Source of the DNA: Leeia oryzae DSM 17879
GTDB taxonomy: Bacteria > Pseudomonadota > Gammaproteobacteria > Burkholderiales > Leeiaceae
Length of the DNA: 64,000 nt
Direction: 5' to 3'
NCBI RefSeq assembly: GCF_000376945.1
Contig: NZ_AQXU01000025.1
Location: 563,982-627,981, forward strand
The position numbers and the translations under genes were made by a program. The notes below the pieces were generated by a model. The model was not told the DNA's origin and ran no database searches. It was given only the letters and a program-made list of their open reading frames with translations. Numbering within the stretch: position 1 is the stretch's first letter; the number at the start of each line of letters is the position of its first letter. Positions 16,748 to 25,094 of this stretch are shown in pieces.

Positions 16748-18139
16748 ATGCCCATTTCCGCTACCCTTTTGTCCCAGATGCACGCCCTTGGCGCGCAGGT
16801 TGTCTGCACCGGTGACGACATCCCCGTGCATTACCACACGCCGTATGCCGAGCCTGCCGCGCCGCGCCCTGCGGCGCTGCTGCGGCCGACATCGGTAAAG
16901 ATGGTGGCGGATATCTTGCGTCTGTGTCACCAGCACGGACAAGCGGTAGTGCCCCAGGGCGGGCTGACCGGCCTGGCGGCAGGCGCCGTTCCGCTGGGGG
17001 AAGAGGTGGTCCTGTCGCTGGAAAAACTGCAAGGCATCGAAGAGATTGACCCTGACGCCAGTACCATTACCGTACTGGCCGGGACACCACTGGAAGTCGT
17101 ACAGCAGGCTGCCGAAGCCGCCGGGTTTACCCTTGGGCTGGATCTGGGTGCGCGTGGCAGTTGCCAGATTGGCGGCAACATCGCCACCAATGCCGGCGGT
17201 AACCGTGCCATCCGTTTTGGGGTGATGCGTGACCAGGTGCTGGGGCTGGAAGTGGTGCTGGCCGATGGCACGCTGGTGACCTCACTGAACAAAATGCTGA
17301 AAAACAACGCCGGCTATGACCTGAAACACCTGTTCATCGGCAGCGAAGGCACGCTGGGCATCATTACCCGGGCGGTGCTCAAATTGCACCCCAGGCTGGC
17401 GCCCCCCGTCACTGCGCTGTGTACCGTCGCCACGGATGCCGATGTCCTCGCGATCTGGCAACAGGCGCGTCGCCACCTGCCGGGCCTGATCAGCTTTGAA
17501 GTCATGTGGCCGGACTTCTATGCTTTCATGGCCAAGCACACACCGGGGCTGACAGCACCGCTGGCGGTCACGGACAGTTTTTATGTGCTGATCGAATGCG
17601 CGGTCACCGACGGCAGTCAGGACAATGACACCGTACAGCACGCCATGGAAACCCAGCTGGAACGCTGGATGGAAGCAGAGCGCGTCACCGATGGCGTACT
17701 GGCCGCATCTACCCAGCAAGCCAATACGCTGTGGAAAATCCGCGAAGGCTTGCCGATGGATGACCTGCCGCACCTGATCAATTTTGACGTCAGCCTGCCG
17801 ATTGGCGCCATTGGTGCCTTTGCCGCCACTTGTCGGCAGCAGCTACTGGCCCGCTGGCCGGCCGCCATTGCCCTGTTTTTTGGGCATCTGGGCGACAGTA
17901 ACCTGCACATTGGCATCTCGTTAAACGACCCGGCCAATGCAGAGACCGCGGCGGTCGAAGCACTGGTGTACGCGCTGGTACAGCAATATCAGGGCACCAT
18001 CTCGGCCGAGCACGGCATTGGCGTGCACAAGAAACCCTACCTGTCCCTCAGCCGCACGCCAGAAGAACTGGCCCTGATGCGCCTGTTAAAGCAGACCATG
18101 GACCCCAAAGGCATCCTGAACCCGGGCAAAGTATTATGA
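16748..18139 (+). CDS. FAD-dependent D-2-hydroxyacid oxidase/dehydrogenase (GlcD-like)
   Basis: The 463-residue product has the FAD_binding_4 (PCMH) fold: PQGGLTGLAAGAVP near residue 75, and CQIGGNIATNAGGNRAIRFG, a cofactor-loop segment that continues into FIGSEGTLGIIT. The C-terminal half is of the FAD-oxidase type, with HLGDSNLHIGIS and SAEHGIGVHKKPYL around the active site. Relatives oxidise D-lactate, glycolate or D-2-hydroxyglutarate; the substrate is not fixed by sequence. It overlaps the next gene by 4 bases (ATGA), so the two proteins are translationally coupled. Confidence 0.9.
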   Translation: MPISATLLSQMHALGAQVVCTGDDIPVHYHTPYAEPAAPRPAALLRPTSVKMVADILRLCHQHGQAVVPQGGLTGLAAGAVPLGEEVVLSLEKLQGIEEIDPDASTITVLAGTPLEVVQQAAEAAGFTLGLDLGARGSCQIGGNIATNAGGNRAIRFGVMRDQVLGLEVVLADGTLVTSLNKMLKNNAGYDLKHLFIGSEGTLGIITRAVLKLHPRLAPPVTALCTVATDADVLAIWQQARRHLPGLISFEVMWPDFYAFMAKHTPGLTAPLAVTDSFYVLIECAVTDGSQDNDTVQHAMETQLERWMEAERVTDGVLAASTQQANTLWKIREGLPMDDLPHLINFDVSLPIGAIGAFAATCRQQLLARWPAAIALFFGHLGDSNLHIGISLNDPANAETAAVEALVYALVQQYQGTISAEHGIGVHKKPYLSLSRTPEELALMRLLKQTMDPKGILNPGKVL

Positions 18140-19329
18140 AACGCCAATTGTATAACGGCCGCCACTTGGCCCGCGCCGCCGCCATCGAAGACCTGGCCGC
18201 CATGGCCCGCCAGCGGCTGCCGCATTTTGCCTGGGAATACCTGGCCAGCGGGGCGGAAGACGAATATACCCAGCAGCAAAACCGGCATGCTTTTGAACGC
18301 ATCCGCTTGCTGCCCGATACCCTTAACGATGTCTCCAGCCGCAGCCTGCACAGCGAACTATGGGGACAGCCGTTGGCCGCGCCGGTTGCCATCGGACCGA
18401 CCGGTTTTAACGGCATGCTCTGGCATCAGGCCGATATCTCGCTGGCCAAAGCCGCGGCGGCCCATGGCATCCCGTTTTGTCTGGCGACCCTGTCCAACAG
18501 CCGGATGGAAGACGTGGCCGAAGCAATCCGTGCCTACCCGCAGGCGCAGCTGTGGCTGCAACTGTACATGTTCCGGGACCGCGGCTGCACCCAGACCCTG
18601 TTGGCTCGGGCACGTGCAGCGGGGATCCGGACACTGCTCCTGACCACGGATGCCGTAGTGTATGGCAACCGCAACTGGGAGGCCCGCAATTACCGTGGCT
18701 TCAAGCAACCGGACCTGCGCAACCTGCTGCAGACCGCCACTTGCTGGCGCTGGTTATGGCAGGTGTATCGCCACGGGCTGCCACGGTTTGCCAATCTGGA
18801 CGAATTCATCGGTCGGCAGGCGGATGCACTCAAGGCCGCCAGCTGGATCGAATCGCAAATGGATACTTCGCTCAACTGGCGCGACCTAGGCTGGCTGCGG
18901 CAACAGTGGGACGGCCAGCTGGTGCTCAAAGGCGTCATGCATGCAGCAGACGCACAAAAGGCCGTGGAGCATGGCGTGGATGCCATTGTGGTGACCAACC
19001 ATGGCGGGCGGCAGCTGGATGGCACGGCGGCCAGCATTGAGGTGCTTCCCGCCATTGCAGATGCGGTCAAGCACAAGACCACCATCTTGCTGGACTCGGG
19101 CATTCGCCGCGGGATGGACATCCTGAAGGCTCGCCGGCTGGGCGCAGATGCAGTGTTACTGGGACGTGCCACTCTGTTTGGGGTGGCCGCAGGGGGCGAG
19201 GCTGGTGCCAACCGGGCGCTGGACATTCTGCTGCACGAACTGGATAACGGCCTGGCTCAGCTGGGTTTGCAAAACCTGTCGCAACTGGCGCGCACACACA
19301 TCAGCTACGCCGGCAAATCCCCTCGTTAG
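18136..19329 (+). CDS. FMN-dependent L-2-hydroxyacid oxidase/dehydrogenase (LldD/mandelate type)
   Basis: The 397-residue product is a (beta/alpha)8 FMN enzyme. It shows PVAIGPTGFNGMLWHQAD, QLYMFRDR, LLTTDAVVYGNRNWE and the catalytic VTNHGGRQLD with the His/Arg pair, then ILLDSGIRRGMDILKA and GADAVLLGRATLF for FMN phosphate binding. Members oxidise L-lactate, glycolate or mandelate. The ATG overlaps the stop of the upstream D-acid enzyme, so one operon makes both stereospecificities. It converges with an Lrp regulator, whose stop codon overlaps its end by 4 bases. Confidence 0.9.
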   Translation: MKRQLYNGRHLARAAAIEDLAAMARQRLPHFAWEYLASGAEDEYTQQQNRHAFERIRLLPDTLNDVSSRSLHSELWGQPLAAPVAIGPTGFNGMLWHQADISLAKAAAAHGIPFCLATLSNSRMEDVAEAIRAYPQAQLWLQLYMFRDRGCTQTLLARARAAGIRTLLLTTDAVVYGNRNWEARNYRGFKQPDLRNLLQTATCWRWLWQVYRHGLPRFANLDEFIGRQADALKAASWIESQMDTSLNWRDLGWLRQQWDGQLVLKGVMHAADAQKAVEHGVDAIVVTNHGGRQLDGTAASIEVLPAIADAVKHKTTILLDSGIRRGMDILKARRLGADAVLLGRATLFGVAAGGEAGANRALDILLHELDNGLAQLGLQNLSQLARTHISYAGKSPR

Positions 19330-19808
19330 CGCAGGGGCAAGCGGCTGGAGGACTTGATTTCGCGCATGGCCAGGCTGGAGTGGATCAGGCTGATGCCGTG
19401 CATGGCGCGCAAGACATTCTCGACAAAATCGCTGTAGGCATCCAGGTCGGTCGCCACCACCTGCAACAGATAATCGGCATTGCCGGTAATCTTGTGGCAG
19501 GACAAGACTTCCGGGTACGCCTGAATCACTTCTTCAAAGCGCTGGATGGACGCATCCGTCACCATGCCGAAGGTCACCTGCACAAAAGCCAGAATGCTCA
19601 GCCCCAGCTTGCGCCGGTCCAGATTGGCCTGATACCCGGTGATATAGCCTTCATCTTCCAGCCGCTTCAAGCGACGCCAGCACGGCGTCACGCTCAACGA
19701 CACGTGCTCGGCCAGTTTCGGGTTCGACAGGCTGCCGTCCTGCTGCAACAGGCGCAGCATGGTGCGGTCGGTGTCGTCCAGCCCTGCTCTGGGTAATTTC
19801 TCGCTCAC
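19326..19808 (-). CDS. Lrp/AsnC-family regulator (first copy)
   Basis: The 160-residue product has the AsnC-type helix-turn-helix (LDDTDRTMLRLLQQDGSLSNPKLAEHVSLSVTPCWRRLKRLEDEGYITGY), then a RAM effector domain ending in RAMHGISLIHSSLAMREIKSS. The GTG at 19808 has a strong GGAGG site about seven bases upstream and is preferred to the in-frame start at 19865. The gene is divergent from the acetylpolyamine amidohydrolase gene and probably regulates it and itself through the palindrome at 19831. The effector may be an amino acid or polyamine-related compound. Confidence 0.88.
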   Translation of the reverse strand: MSEKLPRAGLDDTDRTMLRLLQQDGSLSNPKLAEHVSLSVTPCWRRLKRLEDEGYITGYQANLDRRKLGLSILAFVQVTFGMVTDASIQRFEEVIQAYPEVLSCHKITGNADYLLQVVATDLDAYSDFVENVLRAMHGISLIHSSLAMREIKSSSRLPLR

Positions 19809-19830
19809 ACCATCCTCCGGTTTACTTATC

Positions 19831-19842
19831 CGTATTAATACG
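19831..19842. promoter_or_regulatory. Palindrome, candidate Lrp-type operator
   Basis: CGTATTAATACG is a perfect 12-bp palindrome in an A/T-rich 198-bp region between the divergent Lrp and acetylpolyamine amidohydrolase genes, 23 bases upstream of the Lrp start. Lrp-family proteins often autoregulate through sites like this. Confidence 0.55.
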
Positions 19843-20006
19843 TAAAAACCTATTCTCATCATCAAAACAGCATGAACAATCTAATTAAATCACAAAAACG
19901 ATACGATCTTTCCAAAATAAGCGCATTCATTAAACCATAAAGCAAAATAAATCCTGCCGGTGACGCCTACAATATTTCCATATTCACCCCCCGTCAGGAC
20001 GACCGC

Positions 20007-21035
20007 ATGCTCACCATCTACAGTGACAAACACCGCTTGCACCATGGCACCGAATTAAAAGATGGTGTGCTCAAACCCTGCTTCGAGATGCCCGGACGGG
20101 CCGATACCGTACTGCAACGCATCCGGACCGTCGGACTGGGGGAGGTGATAGCGCCGGATCATTTCGATGTATCCGCTTACGCCCGGGTGCACAGCGAACG
20201 CTATGTACGTTTTCTGCAGCAAGCCTGGGCCAACTGGCAAGCCATGGGTCGCCAGCACGATGCCCTGCCCTTGACCTGGCCGGTCCGCGACATGCGTACC
20301 GACATCGAACCGATACACATCGACGGCAAGCTGGGCTTTTATGCCATGGATGCCGGCGTACCTATTACCGCCGGCACCTGGGAAGCCGTCAGCACCAGCG
20401 CAGACCTGGCGCTGACCGGCATGTCGCGCATCAATGCGGGGGCGAATGCTGCATTTGCCCTGTGCCGCCCGCCGGGCCATCACGCCGCGACTGAATACAT
20501 GGGCGGCTACTGCTACCTGAACAATGCCGCCATTGCGGCACAAGGGTTTATCGACCGCGGCGCCAAGCGGGTAGCGGTACTGGACGTGGACTACCACCAT
20601 GGCAACGGCACCCAGACCATTTTCTACGATCGCAGCGACGTGATGTTCATCTCGCTGCACGGCGACCCGTTGCATTCCTACCCCTACTTTCTGGGTCACA
20701 AGGACGAACAGGGTCGCGGCGAAGGACTTGGCTTCAACCATAACTACCCGTTGCCCCATGGCACCGACTGGGCCAGCTATCAGCCCGCCCTGCAAGCCGC
20801 TTGCCGGCAGCTGATCGACTACGCCCCCGACGCACTGGTGGTATCGCTGGGCGTCGATACCTTCAAGGATGACCCGATCAGCCAGTTCCGGCTAGATAAC
20901 GAGGACTACCTGCACATGGGCGCGTTGCTGGCCTCGGTTGGCAAACCGACCCTGTTTGTCATGGAAGGCGGCTACATGGTGGACGACATCGGCATCAATG
21001 CCGTGAATGTCCTGCAAGGATTCGAAGGCAGCTAA
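20007..21035 (+). CDS. Acetylpolyamine amidohydrolase (class II histone-deacetylase family)
   Basis: The 342-residue product matches bacterial acetylpolyamine amidohydrolases along its length. It has the paired histidines in LCRPPGHHAA, the Zn ligands in VLDVDYHHGNGTQ and SLGVDTFKDDP, and the catalytic-site tyrosine in MEGGY. Such enzymes remove acetyl groups from N-acetylputrescine or acetylated longer polyamines, allowing their reuse. No signal peptide, so cytoplasmic. The gene is monocistronic by spacing and followed by an orphan binding-protein gene. Histone-deacetylase-like proteins of the acetoin (AcuC) branch are the alternative, but the N-terminal segment fits the polyamine branch better. 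Confidence 0.9.
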   Translation: MLTIYSDKHRLHHGTELKDGVLKPCFEMPGRADTVLQRIRTVGLGEVIAPDHFDVSAYARVHSERYVRFLQQAWANWQAMGRQHDALPLTWPVRDMRTDIEPIHIDGKLGFYAMDAGVPITAGTWEAVSTSADLALTGMSRINAGANAAFALCRPPGHHAATEYMGGYCYLNNAAIAAQGFIDRGAKRVAVLDVDYHHGNGTQTIFYDRSDVMFISLHGDPLHSYPYFLGHKDEQGRGEGLGFNHNYPLPHGTDWASYQPALQAACRQLIDYAPDALVVSLGVDTFKDDPISQFRLDNEDYLHMGALLASVGKPTLFVMEGGYMVDDIGINAVNVLQGFEGS

Positions 21036-21117
21036 GGCTAATCCCCCTTTATCTGCCGCGAAAAGGGCCCGCCACTTGGCTGGCCAGTGTGTGTCATCGT
21101 CTCAATGAGGAGTGAGT

Positions 21118-22248
21118 ATGAAAACTGTTGTTAGCGCGTCAGCCCTGCTGGCATCCTTGGTGGCGGCCAGCTTTGCTCATGCCGATGTCGAAGTCAAGGT
21201 AGGCCAGGTCAGCCCGATGTCCGGCCCGATTGCCCATCTGGGTAAAGACAACGAAGCCGGCGCCATTCTGGCGGTAGAAGATGCCAATGCCAAAAAACTG
21301 AAGATTGGCGGTCAGGTAGTCAAGTTTGTGCTGGTGTCCGAAGACGATGCCGGTGACCCGAAAACCGCCACCGTGGTGGCCCAGAAGCTGATCGATGCCA
21401 AGGTCGTGGGTGTGATTGGTCACCTGAACTCCGGCACCTCCATTCCGGCCTCCCGCCTGTATAGCGATGCCGGCATTCCGCAGATTACCCCGTCTGCCAC
21501 CAACCCGAAATACACCGCGCAAGGCTTCAAAACCACCTTCCGTGTGGTCGCCAATGACATTCAGCAAGGCGGCGCCATGGGCCAGTTTGCCATGAAAAAC
21601 CTCAAGGCCAAGACCGTTGCCATCATCGATGACCGCACCGCCTACGGCCAGGGGCTGGCGGACCAGGTCGAAGCCCGTGTGAAATCGCTGGGTGGCAAGG
21701 TCGTGGCCCGTGAATACGGCACCGACAAAACCACCGACTGGATGTCGGTACTGACCTCGGTCAAATCCCACAATCCGGACGTGGTGGTGTACGGTGGCAT
21801 GGACGCGACCGCTGGGCCGCTGCTGCAGCAAATGCGCCGTCTGGGGCTGAAGTCCGGCTTTATCGTGGGGGATGGCGCGTGCGATCCAGAGATGATCAAG
21901 CTGGCCGGTAACGGCATGGATGACAAAGCCTATTGCACCATCGCCGGTGTGCCGCGTGACAAAATGCCAAAGGGCAAGGAGTTCTACGCCCGCTTCAAGA
22001 AACGCTTTGGCATGGATGTGCAGACCTATTCACCGTACGAATACGATGCCATGACCGCGCTGATCACCGCCATGCAAAAGGCCGATTCGACCGACCCGAA
22101 AGTGTTCCTGCCCACGCTGGCCAGCATCAAGATCCCGGGTGTGACCGGCATCATCCAGTTCACCCCGGCTGGGGACATCCAGAACGGTTCGGTCACCGTG
22201 AACCAGTTTGACAAAACCGACTGGAAAACCGTCGCCGTGGTGCATTAA
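21118..22248 (+). CDS. Branched-chain amino-acid-binding protein (LivJ/LivK family)
   Basis: The 376-residue product starts with a signal peptide (MKTVVSASALLASLVAASFAHA) followed by the family opening VEVKVGQVSPMSGPIAHLGKDNEAG. Two periplasmic-binding-protein type I lobes follow, with ligand-site segments GVIGHLNSGTSIPAS and YDAMTALITAM. It delivers leucine/isoleucine/valine or related compounds to an ABC transporter. The ATG at 21118 has a GAGGAG site; the GTG at 21112 is too close to it. No livHMGF genes adjoin, so the gene is an orphan closed by its own terminator. Confidence 0.92.
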   Translation: MKTVVSASALLASLVAASFAHADVEVKVGQVSPMSGPIAHLGKDNEAGAILAVEDANAKKLKIGGQVVKFVLVSEDDAGDPKTATVVAQKLIDAKVVGVIGHLNSGTSIPASRLYSDAGIPQITPSATNPKYTAQGFKTTFRVVANDIQQGGAMGQFAMKNLKAKTVAIIDDRTAYGQGLADQVEARVKSLGGKVVAREYGTDKTTDWMSVLTSVKSHNPDVVVYGGMDATAGPLLQQMRRLGLKSGFIVGDGACDPEMIKLAGNGMDDKAYCTIAGVPRDKMPKGKEFYARFKKRFGMDVQTYSPYEYDAMTALITAMQKADSTDPKVFLPTLASIKIPGVTGIIQFTPAGDIQNGSVTVNQFDKTDWKTVAVVH

Positions 22249-22280
22249 CCCGCTGTCATCCTGTACCGTCTCTCTTCTCA

Positions 22281-22315
22281 AGGCATGCTCAGGCAACTGG
22301 CATGCCTCTTTTTTT
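22281..22315 (+). terminator. Intrinsic terminator after the LivJ-type gene
   Basis: AGGCATGC (22281-22288) pairs with GCATGCCT (22300-22307), followed by CTTTTTTT. It lies between this gene and the convergent MORN-protease gene. Confidence 0.92.
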
Positions 22316-22326
22316 ACCCCCGCGTT

Positions 22327-24033
22327 TCAGGGCAGTTGCGCCCGCCATTTTTTCAGATAGGCCCCGATGGCTTTACCCTCGTAGAGCTGCGGTTCAGACG
22401 CTAACATGGGGGCATCCGCTGCGGCCTCTTGCCCGTCTTGTGCGGGGTCAGCGGTTTTCTGGTCTTTGGTTTCCCACTGGCTGATCAGTTGCGTGGCATG
22501 GTGGAAAGCCTCAACAAACCCGGTTTGACGATTGAGCGACTCCTTAAAGTACGCTTTGCCAAAGTAGGTAAAATCGTTTTCATCGGCACACCCGAAGGAA
22601 GTCCGGTCTTTGCGGGCCGCCGTCATGATCAGGGTATGATCATCTTTCAGCTGGTCGATAAACCCGCCCGAATAACACGCTGAAATCACCAATACCTTCC
22701 AGCGAATGCCCGTTTTGCGAAGCATGCCGGACAAGTCTCGCGCAGAGACGCCTTGCAGGTCCATATGCGGCTGATCCAGGCTAAACACATGCTCGCGCGA
22801 CCCATGGCTGGTCATGAACAGAAACAGAACGTCTTTGCGCTTGTCCATGCGGCGGGCAATGGTATTCAGGCTCTGCTGCAAACTGGTCAGGGTCGCCATG
22901 GGCTGATCCTGCAGCGTGTTGCGGCTATTGATTAGCGAGATGGCTCGTCCTTTGGTGGCAAACTGGGACTCGAACTGTCGGCGGACAAAATTCACTTCTC
23001 GGTGAAAGACTTCTTGTGTGCCATTGCCGGCCACCCCCAGCCAGTACATATTGATGCGAGCAGGGTCCGACGGGCGGATATTGGCCAGCGTGCTGTCCAG
23101 CATTTGCTGCTGTTTGTAGATGGCCGTTTCCATCCGCAGCAAGTCGCGGGCCTCTTTTTTCCGGTCTACAAACTCCCCATAAGACCACTCGCCTTCCTGC
23201 ACACGGGTTCCGTCGGCCAGCGGTTTGGCGTACACCATTTTGCCCTTGCCATTGATCTCGCCAAAGCGGAATTCGCCGGTGTACACATCGCCATTGGCAA
23301 AGGTTTTGCTGCCTTGCCCCTGGATTTGGTTATTCTCAAAATTGCCTTCGAAATGACTGCCGTCCTTGTTCACCAGCTTGCCCGGTCCGTTCAGACGGGA
23401 GGCTTTGAAAGTACCCGTCAGCTCGCCCCCGGGAAAGGTGATCTTGCCGGGCCCATCCAGTTGCCAGTTCACGAACGAGCCGCTGTACTCGATATCGGCA
23501 TTCTCGTGAAACGTCCCCTGTCCGGTAAACTGATTGTTAGCAAAGTCACCTTCATAGACGCCGCCTTTTTCAGACACGTAACGTCCCTTGCCCTGAAACT
23601 TTTGACGAGCAAACTCACCCTCGTAGCGATAGCTGCCTGGCACCGTCAAAATGCCATGCCCGTCCATGAAACCCGCCTTGAAGCCCCCCTCATAGTGCCC
23701 GCCCTCTTCTAGGTCGTAGATGCCATGACCCTCCCAGCGCCCGTTAACAAAATCACCGCTATAAACCAGCCGCCCGTCCCGGTAATAATGACCTTTGCCA
23801 TTCGCCACCCCATTCGCGAACTGCCCCTGAAACATCTCGCCACTATCGAATACCAGCAAGCCGTCGCCCTGCAAACGCCCATGCGACAACGGCCCGTAAT
23901 ATTTACCGCCATCGGTCGTCAATGCATCTGGGGCTCGGGAGGGTGGAACGGGAACGTCGGCAAACAGGCGGGAGGCACTGAACAGCATCAGCAGGCTCAG
24001 CGGCACAACAGACCAGCGATGAATAGGACTCAT
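22327..24033 (-). CDS. Exported MORN-repeat protein with C-terminal C13 (caspase-like) peptidase domain
   Basis: The 568-residue product has a signal peptide (RWSVVPLSLLMLFSASRLFA) and, at about residues 42-289, ten or eleven MORN repeats of the form YEGxFxxGxxxGxG. A short helical linker follows, then a clan-CD cysteine peptidase domain of the C13 (legumain-like) kind. The catalytic pair is visible as H410 in FMTSHGSRE and C453 in VISACYSGGF, each after a hydrophobic strand, as in caspase-fold enzymes. The signal peptide places it in the periplasm or outside. Substrate and role are unknown. The ATG at 24033 was chosen; 24066 would lengthen the signal region. It lies 132 bases behind a LuxR gene on the same strand. 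Confidence 0.85.
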   Translation of the reverse strand: MSPIHRWSVVPLSLLMLFSASRLFADVPVPPSRAPDALTTDGGKYYGPLSHGRLQGDGLLVFDSGEMFQGQFANGVANGKGHYYRDGRLVYSGDFVNGRWEGHGIYDLEEGGHYEGGFKAGFMDGHGILTVPGSYRYEGEFARQKFQGKGRYVSEKGGVYEGDFANNQFTGQGTFHENADIEYSGSFVNWQLDGPGKITFPGGELTGTFKASRLNGPGKLVNKDGSHFEGNFENNQIQGQGSKTFANGDVYTGEFRFGEINGKGKMVYAKPLADGTRVQEGEWSYGEFVDRKKEARDLLRMETAIYKQQQMLDSTLANIRPSDPARINMYWLGVAGNGTQEVFHREVNFVRRQFESQFATKGRAISLINSRNTLQDQPMATLTSLQQSLNTIARRMDKRKDVLFLFMTSHGSREHVFSLDQPHMDLQGVSARDLSGMLRKTGIRWKVLVISACYSGGFIDQLKDDHTLIMTAARKDRTSFGCADENDFTYFGKAYFKESLNRQTGFVEAFHHATQLISQWETKDQKTADPAQDGQEAAADAPMLASEPQLYEGKAIGAYLKKWRAQLP

Positions 24034-24165
24034 GGTATGACCCTGGAAGGGATTGCAAATTGTCACGTCATGAAAACATCATAGCAGTAGAAATGACAAT
24101 GTCAAAAATGGCAGGCAGGTAAATGCATCTACCGCGGTGCCATGGCAATCACATCCGTCGCCAGG

Positions 24166-24972
24166 TCAATGCGACTTCTGCTCATCCATCAGCTCTGCAA
24201 TAAAGCAGCTGAACAGGTCGGTATGGCTGGCAATCCCCAGTTTGGTATACAGCTTGCGCTTGTGGGTCTTCACCGTTTCGGGGGATATGCTGAGCTGTTG
24301 CGCCACTGCTTTGCTGGAGTAACCGCGCAAGGTGAGACGGGCGATTTCGGCTTCGCGTTCGGACAATTTGCCGCCGCCGAACTGCTCCAGCGTGCGACCG
24401 ATCTGGTCTTCCAGCCCGCCGGTGTCCGTCGGGGATGGCTGATCCTGGCTGATTTGCCAGTGACGTTTCATGGCCGACAGTACCCAGCAACTGACCGTCT
24501 GTAGCCGCCCCAGTGCCAGGGCATCAAACGGCTGCAGGGCGCCCAGCGACAGGGATAGGGCGCTGTCTTCGCCAATCGGCAGGATGAACTGCACTTCGTC
24601 CTGTCCGACTTCCAGACTGAAGTAGCTTTGATAGTATTCGCTGCTGCGGAACAGGTCTGGCGCAATCTGCTCCAGCACGTAAAAACCGCGCTCGGCACCT
24701 TCACGCACGGTTTGGTAAAACGGGTCTAACAGGTACATGCCCCGGCAGTAATGCGGGACAGGTGAATCGTGCTGCAACGGGCCGGCAAAGGTACATTCTT
24801 CCAGCGCCACCGGGGGCGCGGCTTTCCACATGCGCACTGCCAGCGCGTTATCCAGCGGCGCCAGCTGGCGTAGCGCCAGCACCAGCGCCCGCCAGAAACG
24901 ATGGGTACCCAGCTGGTCAAACACACTTCCCAGCGCCTGGTGCAGCTGCATTTCCTTCAGTAAGGCTTCCAC
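24166..24972 (-). CDS. LuxR-type transcriptional regulator
   Basis: The 268-residue product has a C-terminal GerE/LuxR helix-turn-helix: KLSEREAEIARLTLRGYSSKAVAQQLSISPETVKTHKRKLYTKLGI. The N-terminal ~190 residues are a sensor region I do not recognise; it lacks a receiver aspartate pattern and an obvious acyl-homoserine-lactone pocket. The start is GTG at 24972 with a GGGAG site. It is divergent from the APC permease/peptidase operon at 25095, with a CCCATATGGG palindrome at 24979-24988 between them, so regulation of that operon is likely. Confidence 0.85.
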   Translation of the reverse strand: MEALLKEMQLHQALGSVFDQLGTHRFWRALVLALRQLAPLDNALAVRMWKAAPPVALEECTFAGPLQHDSPVPHYCRGMYLLDPFYQTVREGAERGFYVLEQIAPDLFRSSEYYQSYFSLEVGQDEVQFILPIGEDSALSLSLGALQPFDALALGRLQTVSCWVLSAMKRHWQISQDQPSPTDTGGLEDQIGRTLEQFGGGKLSEREAEIARLTLRGYSSKAVAQQLSISPETVKTHKRKLYTKLGIASHTDLFSCFIAELMDEQKSH

Positions 24973-24978
24973 GACTCC

Positions 24979-24988
24979 CCCATATGGG
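24979..24988. promoter_or_regulatory. Palindrome in the LuxR/permease divergent region
   Basis: CCCATATGGG is a perfect 10-bp palindrome directly upstream of the LuxR start codon, overlapping its ribosome-site region. It could be an operator for autoregulation; it is short enough to be chance. Confidence 0.35.
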
Positions 24989-25094
24989 TCACCCCATCAC
25001 GGTGATTAGGCAAACGGTTTTTTTAACTTACACTAAGTTCCGCAACTCTGGCCAGAGTCCTTTTGCACCGATACATTTTTCAGGAGAGAGAACA

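Noticed and set aside
24762-25094. N-terminal extension of the APC permease to 564 codons
   Set aside because: It overlaps the divergent LuxR gene and the promoter region; the AGGAGAG site and family N-terminus fix the start at 25095.
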